Source: Allorhizobium paknamense
Lineage (GTDB): Bacteria > Pseudomonadota > Alphaproteobacteria > Rhizobiales > Rhizobiaceae
DNA length: 64,000 nt
NCBI RefSeq assembly: GCF_030815125.1
Contig: NZ_JAUSWH010000004.1
Coordinates: 124,001 to 188,000, forward strand
Direction of reading: 5' to 3'
Below are positions 8,250-16,707 of this stretch, one piece after another. The notes beneath the pieces were generated by a model that was given only the letters and a program-made list of their open reading frames with translations, did not search any database and was not told the origin of the DNA. Position numbers and translations under genes: made by a program. The first letter of the stretch is position 1, and each line of letters opens with the position of its first letter.

Positions 8250-9374
8250 TCACGAAAGGAGCTGCCCGTCCCGCACCGTGATATGTTGCGCCCGCTCACC
8301 AAGCGCCGAAAACATTGCGCGATCAGTGCCGGTCATGAAGGCCTGCCCGCCGAGCGCGTCGATGCGGTTGAACAGCACCGCCCGGCGCCCCTCATCCAGA
8401 TGGGCGGCAATCTCATCGAGCAGGAGAATGGGGGCAAAACCGGTCATGGTGGCCACCAGCTCGGCATGAGCAAGCACGATGCCGACCAGCAGCGCCTTCT
8501 GTTCACCGGTCGAGCAGCGCTCCGCCTCCATATTCTTTTCCCGATGGCGCACGAGGAGGTCGCTGCGATGCGGCCCCTCCAGCGTCCGGCCAGCCGCCGC
8601 ATCGCGCCCGCGCCCCTGTTCGAGAAGCGTGCGATAGCGGTCCTCAAGATCGATGGCAGGCGCATCCAGCCCCTCGTCCAGAAAGCCGGAGAGCCGCAGA
8701 TCGGCTACGGGGAAGTTTTCCGGGTCTTCCCGTTCTGCAATCAGGCCCGAAAGGAGACGCATCATTTCCTGCCGCGCCAGCGCCATGGCAATGCCCAGCG
8801 CCGCCATCTGCTCTTCCAGCCCGGAAAGCCAGGAGGGATCGAAGCGCCCCTCGGACAAAAGCCGGTTGCGGCTGCGCATGGCGCGCTCGAAATCGCTGGC
8901 GCGCCGCCCGTGCAGCGGATCGATGGAGAGCACCAGCCGGTCGAGAAAACGCCGCCTTTCGGCGGAAGCCCCGGTAAACAGCCCATCCATGGCCGGGGTG
9001 AGCCAGAGCAGGCGCAGATGGTCGGTCAGTTCATCGACGGAACGGGCGGCGGCGCCATTGATGCGCAGCCGGCGCACCGCATTTTCTTCCTGCAACTCAG
9101 TACCGGTGCCCAGTTCGACATCGCCTTCCATGCCCTCCAGCGCGGCGAAGATGGAAAAGCCGCCCGTAGCTCCAGCACGGGCCACGTCCTGAAGCACCGC
9201 CCGCCGCAGGCCACGCCCTGGCGACAGGAACGAAACCGCTTCCATGAGGTTGGTCTTGCCGGAGCCGTTATGGCCGGTGAGCACGACATGCCGCTGGTCA
9301 AGCGACAGAGAGGCCGCCGCATAATTGCGGAAGTCGGTGAGCTTCAGCCGGGTGATGAACGTCTTCTCGGTCAT
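8250..9374 (-). CDS. recF: DNA replication and repair protein RecF
   Basis: A 374-residue SMC-like ATPase. The Walker A motif GHNGSGKT is at residues 34-41 after the typical N-terminal KLTDFRNYAAASL. The signature region CSTGEQKALLVGIVLAHAE and Walker B ILLLDEIAAHLD lie near the C terminus. RecF works with RecO and RecR to load RecA at single-strand gaps. It ends 15 bases before the moeB-like gene and may head a recF-moeB-GNAT transcription unit. Here it is about 24 kb from dnaN and 47 kb from dnaA, unlike the dnaA-dnaN-recF order of many bacteria. Confidence 0.95.
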   Translation of the reverse strand: MTEKTFITRLKLTDFRNYAAASLSLDQRHVVLTGHNGSGKTNLMEAVSFLSPGRGLRRAVLQDVARAGATGGFSIFAALEGMEGDVELGTGTELQEENAVRRLRINGAAARSVDELTDHLRLLWLTPAMDGLFTGASAERRRFLDRLVLSIDPLHGRRASDFERAMRSRNRLLSEGRFDPSWLSGLEEQMAALGIAMALARQEMMRLLSGLIAEREDPENFPVADLRLSGFLDEGLDAPAIDLEDRYRTLLEQGRGRDAAAGRTLEGPHRSDLLVRHREKNMEAERCSTGEQKALLVGIVLAHAELVATMTGFAPILLLDEIAAHLDEGRRAVLFNRIDALGGQAFMTGTDRAMFSALGERAQHITVRDGQLLS

Positions 9375-9385
9375 TGTGTTGTGGA

Positions 9386-9551
9386 GCTAGTGGTTTGATT
9401 GTGACATTTGCTACCCTGTGCAGCACCCTCGAGAGCAAATGTCACAATCATGAAAACCACTAGCAACCTTATGATTCTATTGGAATTTTCGAATTTGACA
9501 TTTGATCCTCGAGTTCCCCGCAAATGGGTATCAAATGTCAAATTCATTCCA
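9386..9551. repeat. Two tandem related palindromic elements upstream of recF
   Basis: Element 1 (9386-9464) has arms GCTAGTGGTTT and GATTGTGACATTTGCT matched by AGCAAATGTCACAATC and AAACCACTAGC, with a 4-base bulge on the right arm. Element 2 (9481-9551) has arms TGGAAT and GAATTTGACATTTGAT matched by ATCAAATGTCAAATTC and ATTCCA. The inner arms are homologous (GACATTTG shared) and both loops contain CTCGAG. Both elements are bounded by CTAGTGG/CCACTAG-type ends. They look like two copies of one palindromic repeat family, distinct from the GTCGCGCAAAAG family next door. Confidence 0.85.
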
Positions 9552-9557
9552 CTAGTG

Positions 9558-9658
9558 CATGTCGCGCAAAAGTGTGCAGCGGTTTTGCGATAACGACATG
9601 CGTTAAAACAAGAGCGTAAAGCACGTTGCATGAGGCTGATAAGCCGCAACGGGCTTTA
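9558..9658 (+). repeat. RIME-like double hairpin (type B, second copy)
   Basis: The same two-hairpin unit as in the island at 3654-3862. A hairpin from CATGTCGCGCAAAAGTG to ACGACATGCG (9558-9602) is followed by the linker TTAAAACAAG and then a second hairpin with arms AAAGCACGTTGC and GCAACGGGCTTT. Between the two copies only a few bases differ over about 100. Confidence 0.85.
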
Positions 9659-9743
9659 GGCGGAAATCACGCCTGAGACAAGACGCCGACTGATTTTTTC
9701 AGCAAAGAGCGATAGACTGCAAGGCAAGCGGGGAGTGGGAAAG

Positions 9744-10028
9744 ATGGACGACGAACTGACACCGGAAGAGGCCCGTCAGGACCACTGGGACATGCTGCGT
9801 TTTCTCGGCGGCAACGCTCTTTTTGGTGCAGCTCTCGGGCTGTTGGTGGCAGGGCTCCTGCTCTGGCTGGATGTCGGCGGCCTCGGCACGCGACTCGACC
9901 ACAGCGATAGCGGCCTGATCGTCGGCCTGATGCTCGGCCTGCCGCTGGCGCTCACCTTCGCCGCCGCCGTCACGGCCTCGGCTGTCATGCTGATGCCCTA
10001 TCAGAAGAAAAAAGCGCAGCGGGATTAA
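9744..10028 (+). CDS. Small two-helix membrane protein
   Basis: A 94-residue protein of unknown function with an acidic N terminus (MDDELTPEEARQDHWDMLRFLGG), two membrane helices (about residues 26-43 and 59-83) and a basic end (KKKAQRD). The ATG at 9744 follows GGGGAG with good spacing and is preferred over a GTG at 9735. There is no clear family assignment; it might be a small accessory membrane protein conserved in rhizobia. It is monocistronic and flanked by repeat islands on both sides. Confidence 0.6.
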   Translation: MDDELTPEEARQDHWDMLRFLGGNALFGAALGLLVAGLLLWLDVGGLGTRLDHSDSGLIVGLMLGLPLALTFAAAVTASAVMLMPYQKKKAQRD

Positions 10029-10133
10029 AGCGCCGTGCGTTTTATCAAACGCACAAAAGACGCTTTAACACTTTAAATTTTCTGCATAATTTTATCCTTA
10101 AATCGATTCCGATTTAAGGAATTATGCAGTAGG
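10027..10133. repeat. Palindromic repeat pair
   Basis: An AAAGCGCCGTGCGTTTTATC...AACGCAC...GACGCTTTA hairpin is followed by TTAAATCGATTCCGATTTAAGG flanked by GCATAATT and AATTATGC arms. It is a reverse-oriented relative of the islands at 3654-3862 and 4709-4810. Confidence 0.8.
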
Positions 10134-10214
10134 AAGTCCGGCGATGCGGCTTGACGCATGGCCTTCGGATTGCCATCTGCGGCATGCGTGACCATGGCAA
10201 AAAGGAGAGACCAC

Positions 10215-10424
10215 ATGACCGAGCAGGACGATCGTCTTATCCGTCTTGAGGAAACCGTTGCCTATCAGACCAAGACCATTGACGAGCTTTCCGAACAACT
10301 GGCCGAGCAGTGGAAGCTGACGGAGCAGATGCGGGTGAAGCTCGACCGGCTGACCGAGCGCTTCCTGATGCTGGAAGAGCAGTCGCGTGACGCCATCCCG
10401 GTGACCAAGCCACCGCATTTTTAG
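10215..10424 (+). CDS. slyX: SlyX family protein
   Basis: A 69-residue coiled-coil protein. The pattern DDRLIRLEETVAYQTKTIDELSEQL and the ending PPHF (commonly PPHY in SlyX) match the SlyX family, whose molecular function is unknown. The ATG at 10215 is preceded by AAAGGAGAG, a strong ribosome site, so the shorter form is preferred over an upstream in-frame ATG at 10158. Repeat sequences flank it on both sides. Confidence 0.88.
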   Translation: MTEQDDRLIRLEETVAYQTKTIDELSEQLAEQWKLTEQMRVKLDRLTERFLMLEEQSRDAIPVTKPPHF

Positions 10425-10525
10425 AGCGCTTTTCGATCTGACTGGATCAGATCGGCGCTCTAACAGTTTATTTTTGAAGCATAATCTTGTCGATCCTCGT
10501 TTCACTCCGGTCGGATTATGCTCTA
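10424..10525. repeat. GCGCTTTTCGATC / GATCCTCGTTTCACTCC repeats
   Basis: Two short palindromic units. One is AGCGCTTTTCGATCTGA...TCAGATCGGCGCTCT (about 10425-10461). The other runs from GCATAATC through GATCCTCGTTTCACTCCGGTC to GGATTATGC (about 10480-10522). The second recurs at 36403-36446 and the first at 31496-31534, each next to a gene end. Confidence 0.75.
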
Positions 10526-11026
10526 ATCTTGATCCAGAACAGCCTGCTCAAGCGTGCCTTTCGAGAGCAAGTCCTCTGCCCGCCCCGAAAGCGGGCAGCC
10601 CTTCTGACGCAAAAAGGCAATGGCATCCCGCGCCACCTCCGGATTGGCCGTGTTGCCGATAAAGCTTCTCAGACTGTCGGAAAATTCCAGCACCACGTTT
10701 TCCGTGCCGATACTGCGGCGGTAATCGACGCGGGAGACATGGGTATAGGGCTTCTTGCGGGTGCGGATCACCCGGCATTCGATGTGATCGGGATGAAGCA
10801 GCAGAACCGGTCTGATATCGCTGGAGGCGCGGCTCAGCCAGGGCACGCCTTTCCAACCGGAAAAGGCGGCGATCAGCGGCACATGCAGCGCATCGCCACG
10901 CATCTCCACCCGATTGGCTTTCGCCGCCCTGAGCCGCGCCCTCAGCACCATCACGAAGCAGAGGACAAACACCAGCATCAGGCCAAGAAAGCCGAGGGTG
11001 AGCAAAATGGGCGTGATGTCCGGCAT
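10523..11026 (-). CDS. Hypothetical protein with one N-terminal membrane helix
   Basis: A 167-residue protein with one strongly hydrophobic helix at residues 6-29 (ILLTLGFLGLMLVFVLCFVMVL), then a basic stretch and a soluble cytoplasmic domain. The domain resembles PH-like/bacterial stress-related membrane-anchored domains only weakly, so I assign no family. The start ATG 11026 follows AAAGGGCAGCC. Its neighbours are slyX (convergent) and a TPR gene upstream on the same strand, separated by a triple tandem repeat. Confidence 0.7.
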   Translation of the reverse strand: MPDITPILLTLGFLGLMLVFVLCFVMVLRARLRAAKANRVEMRGDALHVPLIAAFSGWKGVPWLSRASSDIRPVLLLHPDHIECRVIRTRKKPYTHVSRVDYRRSIGTENVVLEFSDSLRSFIGNTANPEVARDAIAFLRQKGCPLSGRAEDLLSKGTLEQAVLDQD

Positions 11027-11040
11027 GGCTGCCCTTTAAC

Positions 11041-11215
11041 TATTTGCTTTCACGCATTTCCGGACGGAAAACCGGTTTCCACTTTTCCTGGAAATGCTCT
11101 ATTTGCTTTCACGCATTTCCGGACGGAAAACCGGTTTCCACTTTTCCTGGAAATGCTCTATTTGCTTTCACGCATTTCCGAACGAAAACCGGCTTCCACT
11201 TTTCTGGAAATGCTC
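11041..11215 (-). repeat. Three tandem 59-bp copies of a RIME-like hairpin
   Basis: Copies lie at 11041-11099, 11100-11158 and 11159-11215. Each reads TATTTGCTTTCACGCATTTCC... and ends TTTTCCTGGAAATGCTC. Copies 1 and 2 are identical over 59 bases; copy 3 has two single-base deletions and two substitutions. Within each copy GCATTTCC pairs with GGAAATGC, and GGAAAACCGGTTTCCACTTTTCC forms the inner stem-loop. It lies between the TPR gene and the next gene downstream on the same strand. Confidence 0.92.
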
Positions 11216-11221
11216 TCTATT

Positions 11222-13204
11222 TTACTTTGCCGCCACACGCTCCAGCCATGCCCGATAGGCAGGGCTGGCATCCGCTGGCAGAGAGAAGCGGTGCGCCTCG
11301 AATTCCTCCTGCATGCCGAAGATTTTCCAGACCAGTGGCTGAAGCTGCCGTTCGGGACTATCCGGCCCCTCGGCATCGCGCAGCAATTGCAAGGTCCGCT
11401 CTCGATACTCCATCAGAACATCGGAGCGATAATCATAAGCCTTGGCGAGGCTTGAAAGATACATCAGCTTTGGCGTGGCAACCGAAGGCCAATGCAGCGC
11501 CATGTTCAGCGGCCAGTCCAGCATGGTGCGCTCTCCCCAAAGCGCCGAGCGCGGCACCCGCTCATTGGCGGCAAAGGTCAGGGTGAGAGACTGGCCAAGC
11601 TCCGCCAGATAAACCGCCATGGCTTCTGCGGAAGGCCGGTGATAGAAAAGATCCAGCGGCACGTCCCGGCCACGCCCGATCCGGGAGAGGACGGCTTGCT
11701 CCAGTTTCAGCACAAGTGCGCCGAGCGCGCCATCATCCGCCTCGCCCCGCTCCGTGGCCTGTGCCGTGCGGGTGGTGCAATCCCACAGCGTCAGCGCCAG
11801 ATGCCAGCGCCGGGCCTTGCCCTCGCCGCTGCTTCCAAGCATGCCCGTCACCACATGCGTCATGGCAGACGGCAGGCCGTCGAACAGATCTTCACCGGTG
11901 ATTTCGCGGGTCGACACCACGGGGCCACCGCCTTCGACAAGGCTGATGAAGCAATGGCCTGCATAATCGCTCCAGTAATGCACGGCTTCAGCCAGATAGA
12001 GCGGAATGGCGCGGGTCAGGCGGCCACCATCGTCCTCGCGCTGCACCTCGGAGCGTTCAGCGCCCTCCTCCGTCTTCGACCAGGCGACGAAGCCCACTTG
12101 CGGCGCGGCTTCCGGCTTTTGAGCAAAAAGCCAATCAGCCTTGCACAGGCTGTACTGCCAGATGGGCTGGGTGAGTGCGAGAGTGCTGAACTGCACCTCT
12201 TCCGGCGCCATCGGCGTCGCCTTGGCCGCCTGTTGCCCAAGGCGCAGAAAGGCCTGTGCGAAACCGTCGAGATGCTGCCTGAGCGGCGCAAAGCCCAGCG
12301 CATACAGGCGCGCCAGCAGCGCCTCGCCCTCGACCACCCGGCCAAGCTCTTGATAGGCTCTGAGCAGGTTGAGCCCCGCCATGGGATCATGACGATGCTC
12401 ATCATAAACGGGTGCGACAAGGTCGGCGATCAACGCGATTTGACCATGATTGCCAAGGTCGCCGGAGATCATCATCAGTGCGCGGCTATCGAAGCTGCCA
12501 CTCGCCAGCACCTGCTGATAGAGCGCACGTGCTGCCTCGACGTTGCCGTGCTCGAGGTGATGGCGGGCCAGCCAAAGCTGCGCCCTCCAGCTGCCGGGCA
12601 GCGCTGCCACGGCGTTCAGCGCGTCGAGATAACCCGCCTCGCCCCACTTCTCCTGTTGCAGGCTCACCCACCACAGCATGCCATTGTCCTGGTTCGGATC
12701 CAGTTCTATACCACGCCAAAGGATAGTCTCGGCCTCGACCTGATCGCCGCGCTCGGCGAAGACCTTGGCGAGATTGGTGAGCAGCGTTCCGGTTTCGCCG
12801 ACCTTTTCAATGCCGCTGCGCAGCGTCTTTTCGGCGGCATCCAGCTGGCCGGTCTGCAACAGTACAATGCCATGCATGACATGGCCGCGCTCGGCATCCG
12901 CATCGATCTCCACCAGACGCGCCGAGGCGGCGTTGAGATCGGCGGCAAAGCCATCCCTCAACCCGGTGAGAATGGCGTCATAGAGGTCGTCAGGCTTGTC
13001 CCACTTCTCCTCAAGGCTGGGCAGAAACACCTTCTCCCGCCAGTCACTGCGGGCAATCCGCATCTCCCGCCCATAGGCGTCATAGGCAACGATCATCTCC
13101 TCCTGCCCGGCAGGCGGTTCCTGGCTGTCATTTTGGCCGGGGGATGATGCGGCAGGCGGCTTGCCTTTCTGGCCGGCAAGCGCCGACAGGAAGCGTTTGA
13201 ACAT
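11222..13204 (-). CDS. Large tetratricopeptide-repeat protein
   Basis: A 660-residue soluble protein. The first third has a basic start (MFKRFLSALAGQKGKPP) and TPR-like helical repeats (for example GHVMHGIVLLQTGQLDAAEKTLRSGIE, TLLTNLAKVFAERGDQVEAETILWRGIEL, WLARHHLEHGNVEAARALYQQVL). The C-terminal half has no recognisable catalytic motif. The start at 13204 sits 9 bases after AGAGG; ATG 13210 is an alternative. The function is unknown, and a scaffold role is plausible from the repeats alone. It is downstream of guaA on the same strand with a 170-base gap. Confidence 0.8.
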   Translation of the reverse strand: MFKRFLSALAGQKGKPPAASSPGQNDSQEPPAGQEEMIVAYDAYGREMRIARSDWREKVFLPSLEEKWDKPDDLYDAILTGLRDGFAADLNAASARLVEIDADAERGHVMHGIVLLQTGQLDAAEKTLRSGIEKVGETGTLLTNLAKVFAERGDQVEAETILWRGIELDPNQDNGMLWWVSLQQEKWGEAGYLDALNAVAALPGSWRAQLWLARHHLEHGNVEAARALYQQVLASGSFDSRALMMISGDLGNHGQIALIADLVAPVYDEHRHDPMAGLNLLRAYQELGRVVEGEALLARLYALGFAPLRQHLDGFAQAFLRLGQQAAKATPMAPEEVQFSTLALTQPIWQYSLCKADWLFAQKPEAAPQVGFVAWSKTEEGAERSEVQREDDGGRLTRAIPLYLAEAVHYWSDYAGHCFISLVEGGGPVVSTREITGEDLFDGLPSAMTHVVTGMLGSSGEGKARRWHLALTLWDCTTRTAQATERGEADDGALGALVLKLEQAVLSRIGRGRDVPLDLFYHRPSAEAMAVYLAELGQSLTLTFAANERVPRSALWGERTMLDWPLNMALHWPSVATPKLMYLSSLAKAYDYRSDVLMEYRERTLQLLRDAEGPDSPERQLQPLVWKIFGMQEEFEAHRFSLPADASPAYRAWLERVAAK

Positions 13205-13375
13205 GGGCATGGACCTCTGTGATGGGGGCAGCACGGGTCAGGATCGCGCAAACGATCCTATGGAACTGGAATCAATCTTTCACAGAAAGACCGATGCAAT
13301 CCAAGCCTTTGTTCACGGCGGCAATCGCAAACTGCCAACGTGCTGCCGGTCGTGTCCGATCCGGCAGCGGCTGGC

Positions 13376-14953
13376 TTACTCCCACTCGATCGTGCCGGGC
13401 GGCTTCGAGGTCACGTCATAGACGACGCGGTTGATGCCGCGCACCTCGTTGATGATGCGGGTGGCGGTGCGGCCCAGGAAGTTCATGTCATAGGGATAGA
13501 AATCCGCCGTCATGCCGTCCACCGAGGTGACGGCGCGCAGCGCGCAGACGAAATCATAGGTGCGGTAATCGCCCATGACGCCAACGGTCTGCACCGGCAG
13601 CAGCACGGCAAAGGCTTGCCAGATGGTATCGTAAAGCCCGGCCTTGCGGATTTCATCGAGATAGATCGCATCCGCCTTGCGCAGGATATCCAGCTTTTCG
13701 CGGGTCACGGCACCCGGGCAGCGAATGGCAAGCCCCGGACCCGGGAAGGGATGGCGGCCAATGAAGCTGTCCGGCAGGCCAAGTTCGCGGCCCAGTGCCC
13801 GCACTTCATCCTTGAAGAGTTCCCGCAGCGGCTCGACGAGCTGCATGTTCATGCGCTCGGGCAGGCCGCCGACATTGTGGTGGCTCTTGATGGTGACGGA
13901 AGGACCGCCGGAGAAGGAGACGCTTTCGATCACGTCCGGATAGAGCGTGCCCTGCGCCAGGAATTTCGGCGCGCCCTTGCCATCGGCGGCGATCTTGGCG
14001 GCTTCCGCCTCGAACACTTCGATGAACAGGCGGCCAATCGTTTTGCGTTTGACTTCCGGGTCGGTCACACCGGCCAGCTCCGTCAGGAACAGGTCGGAGG
14101 CATCCACATGGATCAGCGGAATATGGTAATGGTCGCGGAACATGCCGACGACCTGCTCGCTCTCGCCCATGCGCATCAAGCCGTGATCGACGTAGATGCA
14201 GGTGAGCTGATCGCCGATCGCTTCATGGATCAGAACGGCGGCAACAGAGGAGTCCACGCCGCCGGAAAGGCCGCAGATAACCCGTTCCGTGCCCACCTGT
14301 TCCTTGATCTTGCGGATCATTTCGGCCCGGTAGGCGGCCATGGTCCAGTCGGATTTCAACCCGACGATCTTGTGCACGAAATTGGAAAGAAGCTTTGCGC
14401 CATCCGGCGTATGCACCACTTCCGGGTGGAACATGGTGGTATAGTAGCGGCGCTTTTCATCGACGGCGATGGCAAAGGGGGCGTTTTCCGAGGTTGCGAT
14501 GACCTCGAAGCCCTCCGGCAGTCTGGTGACGCGGTCACCATGGCTCATCCATACCGGATACCGCTTGCCGACTTCCCAGAAGCCTTCGAACAGCGGGCTT
14601 GCCGTCCTGATCTCCACATCGGCGCGGCCGAATTCCGCCGCATGACCGCCTTCCACCACGCCGCCAAGCTGGGTGCAGAGGGTTTGCTGGCCATAGCAGA
14701 TGCCGAGGACGGGGATGCCCGCCTCAAACACCTCCTGCGGCGCGCGCGGGCTGCCGTCATCGGTCACGGAGGCCGGACCGCCGGAAAAGATCACGCCCTT
14801 CGGCTGAAGCTTCAGAAAAGCCTCACGCGCGCTCTGGAACGGATGGATTTCGCAATAGACCCCGGCCTCGCGAATGCGGCGCGCAATCAGCTGCGTCACC
14901 TGGCTGCCGAAATCGATGATGAGGATGCTGTCGGGATGCGCTATCTGGGTCAT
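13376..14953 (-). CDS. guaA: GMP synthase (glutamine-hydrolysing)
   Basis: A 525-residue two-domain enzyme converting XMP to GMP. The class I glutamine amidotransferase domain has nucleophile Cys86 in LGICYGQQ and His176/Glu178 in MFHPEVVHT. The ATP-pyrophosphatase domain has its P-loop SGGVDSS at residues 230-236. The C-terminal dimerisation domain ends in the typical [14 protein letters not shown]. Length and motif order are standard. The start is supported by AAAGGCTCGCC before the ATG. It probably has its own promoter, since the gap to the upstream nucleosidase gene is 86 bases. Confidence 0.98.
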   Translation of the reverse strand: MTQIAHPDSILIIDFGSQVTQLIARRIREAGVYCEIHPFQSAREAFLKLQPKGVIFSGGPASVTDDGSPRAPQEVFEAGIPVLGICYGQQTLCTQLGGVVEGGHAAEFGRADVEIRTASPLFEGFWEVGKRYPVWMSHGDRVTRLPEGFEVIATSENAPFAIAVDEKRRYYTTMFHPEVVHTPDGAKLLSNFVHKIVGLKSDWTMAAYRAEMIRKIKEQVGTERVICGLSGGVDSSVAAVLIHEAIGDQLTCIYVDHGLMRMGESEQVVGMFRDHYHIPLIHVDASDLFLTELAGVTDPEVKRKTIGRLFIEVFEAEAAKIAADGKGAPKFLAQGTLYPDVIESVSFSGGPSVTIKSHHNVGGLPERMNMQLVEPLRELFKDEVRALGRELGLPDSFIGRHPFPGPGLAIRCPGAVTREKLDILRKADAIYLDEIRKAGLYDTIWQAFAVLLPVQTVGVMGDYRTYDFVCALRAVTSVDGMTADFYPYDMNFLGRTATRIINEVRGINRVVYDVTSKPPGTIEWE

Positions 14954-15039
14954 GGCGAGCCTTTAAATAAAAGCGATGCGTCTGGCAATCACCCAATTGC
15001 CGGAATCGTCAAAAAGCCTGACCTTCGCGTTTCCCTTGG

Positions 15040-15678
15040 TCAGAACCAGAAAACGCCATTGCCCATGGCGGCAAACAGCGCATCCACCGATGCAGCCAGC
15101 TTGCGGTCCACCACATGCAGATATTCCGTCCAGTCGTCGATATGGTTGACATCGGATTTGCCGTCGGAAATGCCGCGCAGGCCGATCAGCGGCAGATTGT
15201 AAGCCTGGCAGGCGCGCAGCACCGCCCAGCTTTCCATGTCCACCATATCCGCCTCGATGGCGTCATAGGCCGCGCCCGAAACCACATTGGCGCCGGTGGA
15301 AAGGCTGGCGGCGGCAATGCCGGGAATACGCAGCGGCAGGTCCACCACCGGCGGCAGGTCAAGAAACGGCGTTTGCCCCTTGGGGAAACCAAAGGCGGAG
15401 GCATCCATGTCGCGATAGGCAATGGAGGACACCTGATAGACTTCGGCCTGCTCCAGGCGGCGCGATCCCGCCGAACCGAGCGAAACGACAAGATCGGGCA
15501 GGCTCTGCGCGGCGTCCAGCGATGAGAGCGCCCGGGTCGTCACCACGGCGGCCTCCACGGGCCCCACGCCCGTCATCAGCGGCTGGATGCGGCTGCGCAA
15601 CAGCGCGCCATATTCCGCCTCGGCAGCCATGACGAAAAGGATGGATTTGCCGGAAACCGATTTCAGTTCAAATGTCAT
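15040..15678 (-). CDS. 5'-methylthioadenosine/S-adenosylhomocysteine nucleosidase-like protein
   Basis: A 212-residue phosphorylase-fold protein. Visible MTAN-type features are ILFVMAAEAEYGAL at the N terminus (catalytic Glu region), GVGPVEAAV, SLGSAGS, the purine-site DMESWAVLRAC (MVDMESW, glutamate contacting ribose) and RGISDGKSD, whose Asp is the expected general acid. It would cleave MTA or SAH, though a related nucleosidase specificity is possible. Its start overlaps the stop of the upstream hotdog thioesterase gene by 4 bases (ATGA), so the two are translationally coupled. Confidence 0.85.
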   Translation of the reverse strand: MTFELKSVSGKSILFVMAAEAEYGALLRSRIQPLMTGVGPVEAAVVTTRALSSLDAAQSLPDLVVSLGSAGSRRLEQAEVYQVSSIAYRDMDASAFGFPKGQTPFLDLPPVVDLPLRIPGIAAASLSTGANVVSGAAYDAIEADMVDMESWAVLRACQAYNLPLIGLRGISDGKSDVNHIDDWTEYLHVVDRKLAASVDALFAAMGNGVFWF

Positions 15679-16100
15679 TCGCGAATATCCTGTCGTCCGC
15701 GAATGACCATCAGCGTGCTGGTCATCGAGGCGATCAATTTGGCGGGTCCGTCGCCTATAGCATAGCCGCGGCCATCGGCAACAATGATGGTGGAGCCGGG
15801 CTTGGTGATTTCACCGCGAAACAGAAAGCGTTCGCCGCGCCCCGGCGACATCATGTTCACCTTGAACTCGATGGTGAGCAGCGAGGCGTCCGGCTCCAGC
15901 ACCGTGTAGGCCGCATAGCTGCACGCCGTATCGAGCGCGGCGGAAATGACGCCCGCATGCAGGAAGCCGTGCTGCTGGGTGAGCTTCTGGTGAAAGGGCA
16001 GTTCGATCTCCACCAGCTTGTGGCTGATGCGCGTCAATTCCGCGCCCAGCATCTCCATGGCTCCCTGGCGGGCAAAACTTGCGCGAATTCGCTCTTCCAC
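15675..16100 (-). CDS. PaaI-type hotdog thioesterase
   Basis: A 141-residue protein with the PaaI/YbgC hotdog pattern: QQHGFLHAGVISAALDTACSYAA (the HxxxxHxG-type active-site region with the catalytic acid at the helix start) and VNMMSPGRGERFLFRGEI. It likely hydrolyses an acyl-CoA thioester; the acyl group is unknown. I choose the GTG start at 16100 (VEERIRASF), which gives the normal family length and has AGGA just upstream; a longer frame begins at TTG 16178. It overlaps the nucleosidase gene by 4 bases. Confidence 0.82.
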   Translation of the reverse strand: MEERIRASFARQGAMEMLGAELTRISHKLVEIELPFHQKLTQQHGFLHAGVISAALDTACSYAAYTVLEPDASLLTIEFKVNMMSPGRGERFLFRGEITKPGSTIIVADGRGYAIGDGPAKLIASMTSTLMVIRGRQDIRE

Positions 16101-16206
16101 TGTCCTGTTCTCAGCCTTGATTTTTTGCGAGCGAAAATTGCCATGCGTCAGGGCAGGGAGCAAGATGTTGCGCCGCAAAAAGCCGCAAGCTCGGGCGTGA
16201 TCGCCG

Positions 16207-16659
16207 TCAATTCAGGAGAAACAGCGAGAGATTGAGCAGGCTGGCAAAGGAGACCCAGGCCGCATAGGGCCAGAACAGCACGGACGCCAGGCGGTCCATC
16301 GGCCAGGCCTTGACGATGAACCCGAGGATCAGCGCCAGCAGCGGCACGATCACGACCAGCCCGAAACCGGGGCTGTGCAGACCAAAAAAGGCAGGCGTCC
16401 ACAACAGGTTCAGCACCATCTGCGCCAGCCACAGCGCCATCGGCGTGGAGCGCGGTTTCAGCAGCCATATCCGGGCGCCGGCAATGCCGATCATCACATA
16501 AAGCGCGGTCCAGACGGGACCGAAGATCCAGGCAGGCGGATTGAAGGAGGGTTTTTGCAGCGACTGGTACCATTCGCCCGGCAGGTTCAATAGCCCCATC
16601 AACGAGCCGAGGCCCACGACGACAAGGATGAAAACGGCATAGGGAACAGCACGACGCAT
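16207..16659 (-). CDS. tspO: TspO/MBR family tryptophan-rich sensory protein
   Basis: A 150-residue five-helix membrane protein. Characteristic TspO residues are visible: GLLNLPGEWYQSLQKPSFNPPAWIFGPVWTALY split over helices 1-2 (the WYxxLxKPxxxPP motif), LNLLWTPAFFGL in helix 3 and WPYAAWVSFASLLN near the end. TspO binds tetrapyrroles and affects porphyrin export or degradation under oxygen shift. The ATG at 16659 has AGGT 5 bases upstream and is preferred over ATG 16671. It lies just downstream of the iron/imelysin operon, which may be functionally relevant to haem. Confidence 0.9.
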   Translation of the reverse strand: MRRAVPYAVFILVVVGLGSLMGLLNLPGEWYQSLQKPSFNPPAWIFGPVWTALYVMIGIAGARIWLLKPRSTPMALWLAQMVLNLLWTPAFFGLHSPGFGLVVIVPLLALILGFIVKAWPMDRLASVLFWPYAAWVSFASLLNLSLFLLN

Positions 16660-16707
16660 GGGATACCTCATTTATCAGCAATTAGAGCGTTTCTGCTCTA
16701 CGTCTGA

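Larger units (their letters stand above)
9375..9743. other. Intergenic region between recF and a small membrane protein gene, filled with repeats
   Basis: The gap is about 370 bases. Nearly all of it is accounted for by two tandem palindromic elements (9386-9551) and one RIME-like double hairpin (9558-9658). Promoters for the divergent genes on either side must lie within or at the edges of these repeats. Confidence 0.7.

Noticed and set aside
10158-10214. N-terminal extension of slyX
   Set aside because: The strong AAAGGAGAG site lies just before ATG 10215, and SlyX proteins are about 70 residues.
13341-13368. CTGCCGG...CCGGCAG hairpin after guaA
   Set aside because: Possible terminator, but the stem is short with an 11-base loop and no T tract; not annotated.
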